Assembly (NCBI RefSeq): GCF_003627095.1
Contig: NZ_CP032627.1
Span: 2,418,001-2,482,000 of the forward strand
Direction of reading: 5' to 3'
From: Lactococcus allomyrinae
GTDB lineage: Bacteria; Bacillota; Bacilli; Lactobacillales; Streptococcaceae
Length of the DNA: 64,000 bases
The notes below the pieces were generated by a model. The model was given only the letters and a program-made list of their open reading frames with translations. It searched no databases and was not told the DNA's origin. The position numbers were made by a program, and so were the translations under genes. Within the stretch, counting starts at the first letter, position 1, and the number at the start of each line of letters is the position of its first letter. Positions 34,490 through 43,487 of the stretch are shown here, piece after piece.

Positions 34490-35018
34490 GAGCAAAAGTT
34501 TTAATCCACGACGTTATCTTGAAATGGTGGATGTCGAATTGGAACATGACAAGGATGGGGTGCATTATCGTTTGGCTGAGCGTTCGGATATTGTAGCGTT
34601 GCTTGCGATTGAGCGTGATGTTTATAATGGTGATATTCCATGGACATTTTCACACTTTGAGCATGAAATTGTGAAAAATAATGATGCTTTTTTTGTGGTT
34701 GCTGAACTATCTGGAAGTGTGGTGGGGTTTGTTGGCACACGCATTAATCATCATGGTGCTGATGCTCATATTACAAATTTGGCAGTTTTTAAGGCATTTC
34801 AAGGACGACAAATTGCTTCAACGCTGATTGGTCAATTAGTTCAGCTGATGAGTTTGCTTGGAAAAAGTGAGATGACACTTGAGGTAAGACGTGATAATAC
34901 CAAGGCTCAAGGGCTTTATCGAAGGCAAGGTTTTGAAACGACTAAAATTCTTCCACAGTATTACGAGGATGGTGGCGATGCCATTTGGATGGTCAAAAAG
35001 CTAAGACATGAAAATTAG
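34443..35018 (+). CDS. rimI: ribosomal protein S18-alanine N-acetyltransferase RimI
   Basis: A 191-residue GNAT enzyme that acetylates the N-terminal Ala of S18. Acetyl-CoA motif A: ITNLAVFKAFQGRQIASTLIGQLV, then TLEVRRDNTKAQGLYRRQGFE and YYEDGGDAIWMVKKL. It has an N-terminal extension of about 40 residues compared with E. coli RimI, so the translation start may be later. It overlaps tsaB upstream and a second GNAT downstream. Confidence 0.88.
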   Translation: MKKLKTLLTTTFKGFKSKSFNPRRYLEMVDVELEHDKDGVHYRLAERSDIVALLAIERDVYNGDIPWTFSHFEHEIVKNNDAFFVVAELSGSVVGFVGTRINHHGADAHITNLAVFKAFQGRQIASTLIGQLVQLMSLLGKSEMTLEVRRDNTKAQGLYRRQGFETTKILPQYYEDGGDAIWMVKKLRHEN

Positions 35019-35463
35019 AAGATTGACACACGAAGAACGTTGTGCTGACAAGAGTCTGTCAGTACTGACAGAAATAATTTTAGGGATTTTGTTGGAAAAT
35101 TATGACGAGACACCGTGGTCAGCTCATTACATTGCAACAGATTTGGCTAATGTTCATTCACATTATTTTTTGGCAGAACTAAACGAAAGAGTGATTGGCT
35201 TTTTAGCAATTTCTTCGTTTATGGATGAGATTGAAATTACAAATATTGCTGTTTTACCTGAGTTTCAAGGACATGGCGTGGCGAGTCAGTTACTGACAGA
35301 ATTGTCAGTATTTACGGGAACGATATTTCTGGAAGTTCGCGAGTCAAATCTTGTAGCACAAAAGTTATATGAGAAATTTGAATTCAAAACTTACCATATC
35401 AGAAAAAATTATTATGACAACCCGCGCGAAAATGCGTTGCTTATGAGAAAAGAACAGTTTTGA
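35008..35463 (+). CDS. second RimI-like GNAT acetyltransferase
   Basis: 151 residues, overlapping rimI by 11 bases. Motif A ITNIAVLPEFQGHGVASQLLTEL, then IFLEVRESNLVAQKLYEKFEFK. This is RimI-like but shorter and diverged at the front (CADKSLSVLTEIIL), where two heptamers lie in the DNA. Tandem rimI-like genes before tsaD are found in lactococci. The peptide substrate is not known; it may be a duplicate that has taken another target. Confidence 0.8.
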   Translation: MKIRRLTHEERCADKSLSVLTEIILGILLENYDETPWSAHYIATDLANVHSHYFLAELNERVIGFLAISSFMDEIEITNIAVLPEFQGHGVASQLLTELSVFTGTIFLEVRESNLVAQKLYEKFEFKTYHIRKNYYDNPRENALLMRKEQF

Positions 35464-35598
35464 TGACAGCCTTGGCAGTCGTTCTGCATTGGCGACTTCT
35501 GGTGCACTTTTTGTGCCAGAACAGGTGCGAAGCACCATAAACCATTGTGTTTTTTGCAATGGTTTAGCTATAGTACAAAGATTAAGAAGAAAAGATTG
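35464..35598. other. short gap with hairpins before tsaD
   Basis: Contains AGGTGCGAAGCACC and AAACCATTG/CAATGGTTT inverted pairs, like the repeats elsewhere. No gene. Confidence 0.4.
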
Positions 35599-36618
35599 AT
35601 GAAAGATAACTACATATTAGCTTTTGAAACATCTTGTGATGAAACTTCTGTGGCTATTTTAAAAAATGGCACAGAATTATTGTCTAATATCATTGCAAGT
35701 CAAATCAACAGTCACAAACGTTTTGGCGGTGTTGTGCCTGAAATTGCCAGTCGGCATCATGTGGAACAGATTACAGTTTGTATTGAAGCGGCACTTGAAG
35801 AAGCAAAAATAAGCGCTTCTGAGCTGACTGCTGTTGCAGTGACACAAGGACCAGGGCTGAATGGTGCATTGCTTGTAGGTATAATGGCTGCTAAGACTTT
35901 TGCCTGGGCAAATCATTTGCCGTTGATTCCTGTGAACCATATGGCAGGTCACTTGATGGCTGCGCGCTTGGTTGATGAGATTGAATATCCAGCGATGGCG
36001 CTCTTGGTTTCGGGCGGACACAGTGAATTGGTTTATGTTGAGCGTGAGGGAAATTACAAGAAAGTTGGAGAAACACGTGATGATGCGGCTGGCGAAGCTT
36101 ATGATAAAGTAGGACGTGTCATGGGGTTGACTTATCCAAGTGGGAAAGTGATTGATGAACTTGCGCATAAAGGACAAGATACTTACCATTTTCCACGTGC
36201 AATGATGACGACAAATGAAGTTGAATTTAGCTTTTCTGGTCTGAAATCAGCATTTATCAATCTCGTGCATAGTGAAAATCAAAAGGGAAATGATGTGGTA
36301 AAAGATGATTTAGAAAATCTCGCAGCATCATTTCAGGCGGCGGTAATTGACGTTTTGGTCGCAAAAACTAAACTGGCTATTGAGAAATATCCAGTGAAAA
36401 CTTTGATTATTGGTGGCGGTGTTTCAGCAAATCAGGGTCTGCGTGATAGATTGAATGATGAAATTATTGAGCAAAAGCTGATTGTTCCTCCTCTTAGACT
36501 TTGTGGGGACAACGCTGGAATGATAGCAGCGGCAGCATATGTTGAGTGGGAAAAGGGAAGTCGTGGTAGTCTTGCGCTGAATGCTAAACCAAGTCTTGTA
36601 TTTGAAGATTTAGCTTGA
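35599..36618 (+). CDS. tsaD: tRNA N6-adenosine threonylcarbamoyltransferase TsaD
   Basis: Catalytic subunit of t6A synthesis. 339 residues from the ATG at 35599 ([20 protein letters not shown]); the frame is open further upstream but not conserved in type. Motifs: [22 protein letters not shown] (Fe/Zn His pair), [33 protein letters not shown] and CGDNAGMIA. Follows tsaB-rimI-rimI2 on the same strand. Confidence 0.96.
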   Translation: MKDNYILAFETSCDETSVAILKNGTELLSNIIASQINSHKRFGGVVPEIASRHHVEQITVCIEAALEEAKISASELTAVAVTQGPGLNGALLVGIMAAKTFAWANHLPLIPVNHMAGHLMAARLVDEIEYPAMALLVSGGHSELVYVEREGNYKKVGETRDDAAGEAYDKVGRVMGLTYPSGKVIDELAHKGQDTYHFPRAMMTTNEVEFSFSGLKSAFINLVHSENQKGNDVVKDDLENLAASFQAAVIDVLVAKTKLAIEKYPVKTLIIGGGVSANQGLRDRLNDEIIEQKLIVPPLRLCGDNAGMIAAAAYVEWEKGSRGSLALNAKPSLVFEDLA

Positions 36619-36794
36619 TATCATAGCTAATTACAGCATGAAATGAGAGCTAGATATCTGCTGCTAACCTTTTTTACCTTGTGGCTTGAACTATGATTTC
36701 AGCAGCATAGTGAAGCGAAGATAAGAGGGAACGAACGAAGTTCCTGTCGGATTTTAAAGTGGAAACATCTCTTCATTTTTTGAAAGGAAAGTTA

Positions 36795-36998
36795 ATGCTA
36801 AAAATTAAAGGAAAAACGTTGTCAGGATTTATATTTGACGATGAGTTTGAAAGTGTTGCCGAGTTTATTCAGCTTCAATTGGAGGATTTTCCAGCAATGG
36901 ATGATAGTGTTGAGATTCTAAATGTTGAGATTGATGAAGAAATTTATCATTTTATGGGTAACGCAGGCGAATTATATTATGAGCTGAGTAAACAATAA
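36795..36998 (+). CDS. unknown small acidic protein
   Basis: 67 residues from the ATG at 36795, with GGAAAG upstream; a longer frame starts at 36759. MLKIKGKTLSGFIFDDEFESVAEFIQ and a very acidic C-terminal half. No known family was recognised. It has its own terminator, so it is likely a real gene. Confidence 0.65.
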   Translation: MLKIKGKTLSGFIFDDEFESVAEFIQLQLEDFPAMDDSVEILNVEIDEEIYHFMGNAGELYYELSKQ

Positions 36999-37036
36999 AA
37001 AATGCACTGATAGAAGCTTCTATCGGTGCATTTTTT
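36997..37036 (+). terminator. terminator of the small acidic protein gene
   Basis: AAAATGCAC..ATAGAA, 2-base loop, TTCTAT..GTGCATTTTTT. Confidence 0.88.
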
Positions 37037-37104
37037 ATTCGTTTTATATTTGAGGAAATACTGAATAATGGCTAAACCAAGAACAGCTATCAATGATGTT
37101 TTGT

Positions 37105-37581
37105 TTATTTTTTTACGACAGGTACCCAGAATTCACCATAGGCAGTACCGTCTTCGTTAAGTTTACGGTAAGTTGCATTGGGGCCACCGATGTAGGCATA
37201 GTCAGTAATCTGGCTGAGAACTTCACCAAATGCGCGATAGGTCAGCTCGTCAAATAAACTTTCAGGCACCCCATTGCCTGAAACGACGATATATTCGCTT
37301 TCTGGAAATTCAATAATCCGAGTTGCATCAGCGAGTGTTTTGCTTGTCTCGACCGCAAAGTAATTCCAGGGCTTGCCTTGATAAACTTCATTGACTGACC
37401 ATTCAAGTTCATTTTTAGCTACATTTTTAAGTTTTTCAAAGCGTCCATCGGACTTGAGAGATTGCCAAAATTCATTCTTTTCAGCAATGAGCGCTTGAGG
37501 ATCTTGAAAATCTGCTTGGATAGTAAAGCCATAACCGACTAAACTAAAGGCAGTTTTGTGTTCTAAAGTATATTCTGACAT
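37105..37581 (-). CDS. GyrI-like effector-binding domain protein (copy 1)
   Basis: 158 residues of the AraC effector-binding/GyrI type (SOUL-like small-molecule-binding fold): FSLVGYGFTIQADF, then NYFAVETSK, YIVVSGNGVPESLFDELTYRAFGEVL, and EFWVPVVKK at the end. It is a paralogue of the protein at 38531. It is the last of three minus-strand genes that face a WYL regulator; such proteins may bind a ligand or a small partner. No regulator domain is attached. Confidence 0.82.
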   Translation of the reverse strand: MSEYTLEHKTAFSLVGYGFTIQADFQDPQALIAEKNEFWQSLKSDGRFEKLKNVAKNELEWSVNEVYQGKPWNYFAVETSKTLADATRIIEFPESEYIVVSGNGVPESLFDELTYRAFGEVLSQITDYAYIGGPNATYRKLNEDGTAYGEFWVPVVKK

Positions 37582-37630
37582 TTTTACGCTTTCTATATTT
37601 TGGATTGACTGATAGATTTTTGCTCATCAA

Positions 37631-38434
37631 TCATTTGGGGCTGACAACAGTTAGTTCGTGAATAGACCGACCCTTGTCGTCAATAAAGAGCAGCCAACTG
37701 TTTGTTCCAGCGAAGTAGAGAAAATAGCTCACTTCATTGACTGAGCGCAGGATAATATCTTCAGTCGTTACCCAGTTTTTGTTATCAAATCGTGTTTTAT
37801 GCTCATCGCGCAATGTTTTTGTAAAAGTCCACGCTAGGCCAAGAGAACCATCAGCGCGCTTTGGACATTCACTGTCTGGTAACATTTTTGCACCTTTTTT
37901 AATCCGCATTTCAGTGGATTTTTCCCAGATAATATCAGCCTTTGCGCCTTGATAATCCACATGAAAGACAATGTCCGCAATGGCTTTTTTCCAGCGGTGC
38001 TGTGCTTTTGGCGAGACAAATTTCTTCTTTTCAAGTTTGATGTCAAAAGCTGAAAGTGCTGACAGAAATTCATCAGCCGCTTTGGCACAGGCGTTGTAGA
38101 TGTTTTTGGGCAATTTGAGGGCTTCAGGTTTTGCGACTAATGTCAGACCGCTTTCTTCTGCGGTTTCCACGAGATATTGGGTCAGCTGCGCCGTTTCCAA
38201 GTCGTAACCAGCAGGATTCAAAATCACAATCTGGTCAAACTCTAGCTTTGGAATCAGCGCTTTGTCGCTTGCAATCAGCTTGATTTGCCGTTTTTTCAGC
38301 AAAAAGAAAATCTCATTTTTGTCTAATTTGAACCGAGCATGATTGCCATCAAACAATCGTAAATGTCCGCCAGAAGGCAGGTCAATCCTGATTTTCTGCC
38401 CGTCCAGCGTTACGGTGAATGTTATTTTTTTCAT
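37631..38434 (-). CDS. unknown protein between two GyrI-like genes
   Basis: 267 residues from the ATG at 38434 (an alternative ATG is two codons earlier). Not recognised. The N-terminus (KITFTVTLDGQKIRIDLPSGGHLRLFDGNHARF) is strand-rich, the middle helical (LPKNIYNACAKAADEFLSAL), and the end has WTFTKTLRDEHKTRFDNKNWVTTEDIILRSVNEV. No signal peptide or membrane segment. By context it belongs to the WYL/GyrI cluster. Confidence 0.75.
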   Translation of the reverse strand: MKKITFTVTLDGQKIRIDLPSGGHLRLFDGNHARFKLDKNEIFFLLKKRQIKLIASDKALIPKLEFDQIVILNPAGYDLETAQLTQYLVETAEESGLTLVAKPEALKLPKNIYNACAKAADEFLSALSAFDIKLEKKKFVSPKAQHRWKKAIADIVFHVDYQGAKADIIWEKSTEMRIKKGAKMLPDSECPKRADGSLGLAWTFTKTLRDEHKTRFDNKNWVTTEDIILRSVNEVSYFLYFAGTNSWLLFIDDKGRSIHELTVVSPK

Positions 38435-38459
38435 AGTCATATTTTACCACGGATGAGCC

Positions 38460-38520
38460 AAAAAGTTACTGACAAATTTTCTGTCAGTAACTTTTGAGTC
38501 CGTCAGTGTACTGACAGAGT
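38460..38520 (-). terminator. paired heptamer hairpins between two minus-strand genes
   Basis: AAAAGTTACTGACA/TGTCAGTAACTTTT forms a long hairpin (38460-38497), and GTCAGTGTACTGAC (38501-38514) a second. One of these probably terminates or processes the transcript after 38531-38983. Confidence 0.6.
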
Positions 38521-38530
38521 TGTCAGCCGC

Positions 38531-38983
38531 TTATTTACTGATTTTTTCAGCGCGCAACCAGAGTTCGCCGTGCCCGTCAGCACTGACAAAAGCATAGTTT
38601 CCCGGACCTACATATTTGTAATCTGTAATCTCTTGCAAAAGTCCGCCAAATACTTTTCCTGTCAGTGTATCAGCAGTTTCATTCTCTCCTGAAACAACGA
38701 TATAATCACCCGCGAGAAAGTCCAGCACTTCTGAGCTTTCAATATCAAAGTCCCCCATTACACCGAAACCGCGCCATGCCTTACCATCTATGACATAATT
38801 GATTTGATATTCTTGACCATCAGAGGCTTGAAGTAATTCAGCAAGTTTTCCATTTTCAGTAATCTCTGCTTTCTTTTCGGCAGTTTTTGCAGCATTTCCT
38901 GTCCAATCGTTAAAGTCATCAAAAGTTACGCCAAAGGCAGTCATTTTGTAGTCGTTGTCAATGTGTTTAATCGTGTAAGTCAT
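38531..38983 (-). CDS. GyrI-like effector-binding domain protein (copy 2)
   Basis: 150 residues from the ATG at 38983; the open frame extends further but has no clear site there. MTYTIKHIDNDYKMTAFGVTF, WRGFGVMGDFD, YIVVSGENETADTLTGKVFGGLLQEITDYKYVG, and ELWLRAEKISK. Same order of motifs as the protein at 37105-37581, so a tandem duplication with a gene in between. It is divergent from the WYL regulator; the 137-base region between them holds the likely regulatory sites. Confidence 0.82.
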   Translation of the reverse strand: MTYTIKHIDNDYKMTAFGVTFDDFNDWTGNAAKTAEKKAEITENGKLAELLQASDGQEYQINYVIDGKAWRGFGVMGDFDIESSEVLDFLAGDYIVVSGENETADTLTGKVFGGLLQEITDYKYVGPGNYAFVSADGHGELWLRAEKISK

Positions 38984-39030
38984 AATTGTGCTCTTTTCTT
39001 TTTTTGATAAAATAAGTATAATCATTAAAT

Positions 39031-39047
39031 GTATCAAAAAAAGATAC
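39031..39047. promoter_or_regulatory. short inverted repeat between the GyrI-like and WYL genes
   Basis: GTATC, 7 A, GATAC. It is the only clear dyad in the divergent region and is a candidate site for the WYL protein. A CTGACAG pair follows (39068-39105). Confidence 0.4.
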
Positions 39048-39120
39048 TTTTAAGTGAATGATTCACTGACAGTACCCAAAATCTTGTCGGTATACTGACA
39101 GAACTAAAAAGGTGAAATTT

Positions 39121-40089
39121 ATGAAAAAAACAGAACGAATTAACCTTATCATGCGCTATATCAATAACCGCGCGCATTTTACGATTGCAGAAATTCAGCG
39201 TGAATTTAAAGTTTCAAGGGCAACTGCTATCCGCGATATTAATGAAATTCAAGAAATGGGTTTTCCTTTGACAACAGAGTTAGGACGTGGTGGTGGCTAC
39301 TATGTACTGCAAAATCAGTATTTGCCAGCTATAAGATTTAATCCTGAAGAGCTGAAAGCGATATTTATTAGTTTTCTTGCTTCTAAAAATTCACAACTTC
39401 CTTATTTGCAAAATCGACGTTCAATTACCGAGAAATTGATTGGGATTGCGAATCTTACCCAGCAGGATGATCTGCTAATGCTGGGCGATATTTTATTGTT
39501 TGAAAATACTAATCCAGCCAATCCTTATATTTTTGAATTAGATGACTATGCACCTTTTGAGCTCAATCAACTCATTAACCTTGCGGTACGTGACCGTCAT
39601 TTGCGCGTGACTTATGAAGAAAACTTTGGTTGGCCACAATTGATGGATATTTGGCTTTTGCACATTTTTAATACGAATGGACAATGGTTAGTTGAATTGT
39701 TCGATTTTGGAAGTGAGCATTTTATGTATTTGCCTGTAGATAAGTTGCGACATTCGGCGATTTCTGATGAAGAACTTTTGCTATCTGAGCAAGAAATTTT
39801 AGAGCGAAAATTAGAAGAAGCAAGAGTAGCAAATTTAGCTGTAAAACTTGATGGAATGGCGATACAGCGTTTTAAAAGAATGCATCCACCAGGAATCATC
39901 CTATCTTTTACAGGAATGTTCCAATCAAGCGGAAGTTTTAATATACAACTTGATGTTGAGGATAAAGCTCTTGTTGAATACTATGCAGACTGGCTCTTAT
40001 TTCTAGGAAAGGGCGTTCAGTTTGAACGTATTCCAGAGGAGCTGCGAAGTGTTTTGGAGCAACGGCTGAGAAATTTAAGGTTACCTTGA
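39121..40089 (+). CDS. WYL-domain transcriptional regulator (YafY family)
   Basis: 322 residues from the ATG at 39121 with AAGGTG upstream. The N-terminal DeoR/HTH_11 reads FTIAEIQREFKVSRATAIRDINEIQEMGFPL (about 15-45). A WYL-type ligand domain follows (LIFLASKN.., LNQLINLAVRDRHLRVTYEENFG, WLLHIFNTNGQWLVELFDFGSEHF) and a C-terminal WCX segment. WYL proteins often control stress and defence genes and bind nucleic acid or small molecules. It faces the GyrI-like cluster. Confidence 0.9.
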   Translation: MKKTERINLIMRYINNRAHFTIAEIQREFKVSRATAIRDINEIQEMGFPLTTELGRGGGYYVLQNQYLPAIRFNPEELKAIFISFLASKNSQLPYLQNRRSITEKLIGIANLTQQDDLLMLGDILLFENTNPANPYIFELDDYAPFELNQLINLAVRDRHLRVTYEENFGWPQLMDIWLLHIFNTNGQWLVELFDFGSEHFMYLPVDKLRHSAISDEELLLSEQEILERKLEEARVANLAVKLDGMAIQRFKRMHPPGIILSFTGMFQSSGSFNIQLDVEDKALVEYYADWLLFLGKGVQFERIPEELRSVLEQRLRNLRLP

Positions 40090-40160
40090 GTATGAGCTAA
40101 GTTTTCGTAAAGATTATCTTGATATAATTTCTTCAAACGAAAAGAAAGCAGGACAGTCTT

Positions 40161-40289
40161 ATGAAAAAAACAATTATGATTAAAAATATTAGCTATGAAT
40201 TTGTGAAATCCGAAGAATCAATGCTTCACCCATTTCAAGAATCAAATAATCACTATGAAGTCAAGATTTATTCAGTGGGAGTTTCGTAA
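40161..40289 (+). pseudogene. truncated small reading frame cut by a repeat element
   Basis: An ATG at 40161 reads MKKTIMIKNISYEFVK.. for 42 codons. The last nine residues (VKIYSVGVS) are encoded by the end of the family-B repeat (GAAGTCAAGATTTATTCA), so the preceding 33 codons look like the start of a gene that the repeat has interrupted. No continuation was found beyond the repeat. Confidence 0.4.
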
Positions 40290-40722
40290 AATATTTGTCC
40301 ATTTTCTCTAGTCTGCTTACGCGACTGATAAAAGGGCAACTCGCCAATGAATTTAAGGTACAACCTCACTTTTTCGATATGAGGTCACACCTCCGCTTCG
40401 CTACGTTATCCATTCGCTCTATCTCCGCTTTGCTACGTTGTCGATTTCACTAACCGACTAAAGTCGGAAGTTCAAATCGCAATCGACTAAAAGTCGCAAG
40501 GCGAAATGGTCTTGTCCCAGAAGCCTAAGTGGCTATCTCTGCTTCGCTGTCCACTCTCGCTAAAGTGGCTAAAGCCACAAGTCGAGTCGCAAAGTCTAGG
40601 GCAGTCGGACGAAATTCAAAGTTTGTCATTCCGACTAGGTGCTTTAGCATCGTAGCGAGAGTGGACAGTGGAGCTAAAGCACACACTTACTTTGGTAAAA
40701 AGCTAATCAATCCAGAATGAGA
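40248..40722 (+). repeat. intergenic repeat, family B, with expanded centre
   Basis: Starts GAAGTCAAGATTTATTCA (40256-) and ends CACACTTACTTTGGTAAAAAG (40681-40702). Inside, many short palindromes built on TTCGCTACG, GCTAAAGTGG and GACTTTAGTC occur, with TCTTGTCCCAGAAGCCTAAG and CATTCCGACTAGGTGCTTTA blocks that recur at 47.15-47.24 kb. The order of blocks is the same but internal segments are expanded. Confidence 0.75.
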
Positions 40723-40771
40723 AAAAGTGTTTTTATGCTAAAATAATGTTGAGAAAGCGAGGAAACACAAA

Positions 40772-41254
40772 ATGGTACAAGAAATCACACTTCATGGAGA
40801 AAAAGTTGCAAAAATTAATCCTGTAACCACAGGAAAAGCTCCTGATTTTACGCTGACAGACTTGAATGGAAATGATATAACGCTGTCGCTACTTACAAAA
40901 CCTGTATTAATCAGTGTTTTTCCTGATATTAATACAAGAATTTGTTCATTGCAGACGAAACATTTTAACGTTGAAGCGGCAAAACACACAGAGATAGATT
41001 TTTTAAGTATTTCTAACAACACAGCGCAAGAACAAAGAAATTGGTGTGCCGCAGAGGGCGTAGATATGACAATTTTGGCGGACAATGGAGAATTTGGGCG
41101 TGCTTACGGACTGATTCTTGATGGTGGGCCGCTCGAAGGACGACTTGCTCGTTCGGTTTTTGTCGTAAAAGATGGAGAAGTCATCTATAGTGAAATCTTA
41201 GAAGAATTGAGCGAAGAACCTAACTACGCAGCAGCTCTTGCAGCAACAAAATAA
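40772..41254 (+). CDS. tpx: thiol peroxidase
   Basis: 160-residue atypical 2-Cys peroxiredoxin that reduces peroxides with thioredoxin. The peroxidatic cysteine is C58 (INTRICSLQT) and the resolving cysteine C92 (NWCAAEG), the Tpx pair spacing. GKAPDFTLTDLNG and RSVFVVKDGEVIYSE complete the pattern. GCGAGG precedes the ATG. Its terminator is about 140 bases downstream. Confidence 0.95.
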   Translation: MVQEITLHGEKVAKINPVTTGKAPDFTLTDLNGNDITLSLLTKPVLISVFPDINTRICSLQTKHFNVEAAKHTEIDFLSISNNTAQEQRNWCAAEGVDMTILADNGEFGRAYGLILDGGPLEGRLARSVFVVKDGEVIYSEILEELSEEPNYAAALAATK

Positions 41255-41391
41255 TTCATTTTTACCAAAGCAGGTATTCTTTCAAAATGTGCAATGCCTT
41301 ATTGCGTAGGCTGACAAGAATTTGTGTTAAGAATTAAACCAAATCAGTGTGATAGTGCGTTCTGTCAGTACTGACAAAAGTAGAAAATCAG

Positions 41392-41413
41392 ACAGGCAAT
41401 TTGCCTGTTTTTT
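41392..41413 (+). terminator. terminator of tpx
   Basis: ACAGGCAA (41392-41399), then TTGCCTGT after one base, then six T. A CTGTCAGTACTGACA palindrome (41362-41376) precedes it. Confidence 0.85.
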
Positions 41414-41535
41414 ATATGCAAGTAAACCGAACAATTAGAAAAATCTCATATCAAAATTACAAAATATTTACACGCATTCTGCGAAAAAAGTAGTAGAATG
41501 GGAATAGTGAATTAAGAATCAATTTAGGAGAAAAT

Positions 41536-42606
41536 ATGATTGACGTAATCGATTTGAAAAAGCAATTTGACAATGGTTTCACTGCACTGGAATCAGTCAG
41601 TTTTTCCATTGAAAAGGGAGATTTGGTTTGTCTCCTAGGCCCGTCAGGTTGTGGTAAATCAACGATATTGAATCTTGTAGCTGGTCTTTTGACCCCATCA
41701 GCAGGCGATATTCAATTTAGTGGAAAGTCCGTGGTTCATACTGCACCCAAAGACAGAAATATTGGTTTCGTCTTTCAAAACTATGCGCTTTATCCGCACA
41801 TGACTGTCCTTGAAAATATCATGTTTCCATTGACTGTTGGTAAAAATAAAATCAAAAAAGATGAAGCAAAAAAAATTGCTGAAGAATATATGGCACTGAC
41901 AAATATTGAAGATTTAAGTGCCAAAAAACCAGGAACACTTTCTGGTGGTCAACAGCAGCGGGTAGCCATCACGCGCGCTCTGGTTCAAAAACCAGAAGTG
42001 CTCTTACTTGATGAACCGCTCTCCAACCTAGATGCTAGGTTACGTCTAAGAATCCGTGAAGAAATCCGCAAACTCGTTAAAGAAGTTGGGATTACAGCAA
42101 TTTTTGTTACCCATGATCAAGAAGAAGCCCTTTCTATCTCTGACAAGATTATCATCATGAACGAAGGTGTTGTTCAACAGTATGATGACCCACAAAATCT
42201 CTATCTTGAACCAGCTAATTTGTTTGTTGCAAAATTTATCGGCTCACCGATTATCAATACTTTAGAAATTAAAATTTCCAATGATCAAATTGATTTTGGA
42301 GCATTTACAGCCCCTCTGTCAGTACTGACAGAAAGTCGTCAGAAGAAAAAGCTGATTGATGGCGTTTATACTTTTGCAATCAGACCCGAGGATGTCCAAC
42401 CTGTTGCAGAACACGGTCTTGTCAGTATGCACGCTGCTGAAAATGAGGTGATTGGGCGCGACTCAATCATTCGCTTTGAAAAAAACGGAACGACCATCAA
42501 ATCTATCGTTAATCTTGAAAATACAGTTCGTGATGAAGAAAAAATGCTCCATTTTAATTTTAATAAAGCTTTTATTTTTGATGAAAGTGGGGCGCGTGTT
42601 TATTGA
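41536..42606 (+). CDS. ABC transporter ATPase, UgpC/MsmK type
   Basis: 356-residue importer ATPase that powers the two permeases downstream. Walker A GPSGCGKST, Q-loop VFQNYALYPHMTV, signature LSGGQQQR, Walker B LLLDEPLSNLD, H-loop THDQEE, then the C-terminal TOBE region (about 240-356) as in MsmK/UgpC. A heptamer pair in the TOBE region encodes LSVLTE. AGGAG precedes the ATG, and the TGA overlaps the next ATG. It belongs to a five-gene transport operon with a UgpB-like binding protein. Confidence 0.93.
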   Translation: MIDVIDLKKQFDNGFTALESVSFSIEKGDLVCLLGPSGCGKSTILNLVAGLLTPSAGDIQFSGKSVVHTAPKDRNIGFVFQNYALYPHMTVLENIMFPLTVGKNKIKKDEAKKIAEEYMALTNIEDLSAKKPGTLSGGQQQRVAITRALVQKPEVLLLDEPLSNLDARLRLRIREEIRKLVKEVGITAIFVTHDQEEALSISDKIIIMNEGVVQQYDDPQNLYLEPANLFVAKFIGSPIINTLEIKISNDQIDFGAFTAPLSVLTESRQKKKLIDGVYTFAIRPEDVQPVAEHGLVSMHAAENEVIGRDSIIRFEKNGTTIKSIVNLENTVRDEEKMLHFNFNKAFIFDESGARVY

Positions 42607-43487
42607 TGGCAAAGAAAAAATATCGGCCTGAAAATCAGAAAAAAGCATGGTGGTTTTTACTTCCTTCTTTGCTCGTGATTGCAGTGTTCAGCATCTATCC
42701 GTTATTTCGGTCATTTTATATGAGCTTTCAGTCTGGATTTTTGCTGAATCAACAATTTGCTGGTTTTAGTAATTATATTCAGATTTTCCATGACCCTGTT
42801 TTTATTCAGGCACTTGAAAATACAGCAATTTTTGGGATAGTGGTTGTCCCATTGGCACTCGCTATTTCACTTTTAATTGCATGGATTATCTTTGAAAAAG
42901 TTAAACATAAAGCTATTTTTGAAACGATTTTCTTTATGCCTTATGTCACATCAATGATTGCTGTTGGGATTATTTTTCAATATTTCTTCAATAAAGATTA
43001 TGGGATGGTCAACTTTTTACTCGGTCTTGTCGGCATTCCATCGGTCAACTGGCTAGATAATATTCATATGAGCATTCCCACACTTATCATCTTTGGGATT
43101 TGGAATGGACTTGCTTTTAATATTATTATTCTTTTATCAGGCTTTCGTAATATTAATCCTGAGTATTACACCATTGCAGAAATGTATGGGGCAACAGGCT
43201 GGGAAAAATTCAGCCGTATCACGTTTCCGCAACTTTTGCCTACGATTAGTTTTCTTTTAACAGTGAACTTTATCGGTGCTTTCAAAGTCTATACCGAAGT
43301 CTTCGCACTATTTGGTGGGCAAGCAGGGATTGCAAATTCGGCAGTAACAGCAGTCTTCTATATCTACAATAAATTCTATTTGATGGGGCGACCAGGAGTG
43401 GCTATGGCAGCATCAGTTGTACTTTTCTTGATTATTATTGTAATTACGATTGTTCAGAGAATGTTGACAAGGAGAAAAGACATATGA
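42606..43487 (+). CDS. ABC importer permease (UgpA-like)
   Basis: 293 residues from the ATG at 42606, which shares one base with the stop of the ATPase gene. Six hydrophobic helices and the EAA loop IAEMYGATGWEKFSRITFPQL that docks to the ATPase. A family-1 binding-protein-dependent permease of the CUT1 type. Overlaps the next gene by 4 bases. Confidence 0.93.
   Translation: MAKKKYRPENQKKAWWFLLPSLLVIAVFSIYPLFRSFYMSFQSGFLLNQQFAGFSNYIQIFHDPVFIQALENTAIFGIVVVPLALAISLLIAWIIFEKVKHKAIFETIFFMPYVTSMIAVGIIFQYFFNKDYGMVNFLLGLVGIPSVNWLDNIHMSIPTLIIFGIWNGLAFNIIILLSGFRNINPEYYTIAEMYGATGWEKFSRITFPQLLPTISFLLTVNFIGAFKVYTEVFALFGGQAGIANSAVTAVFYIYNKFYLMGRPGVAMAASVVLFLIIIVITIVQRMLTRRKDI

Noticed and set aside
35677-36189. 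170-codon minus-strand frame in tsaD
   Set aside because: Shadow of tsaD, Cys/His/Ser-rich composition typical of antisense frames.
40300-40720. CRISPR array suspected from short repeated units
   Set aside because: Units are short palindromes of differing spacing with no constant repeat or spacers, and no cas gene is near.
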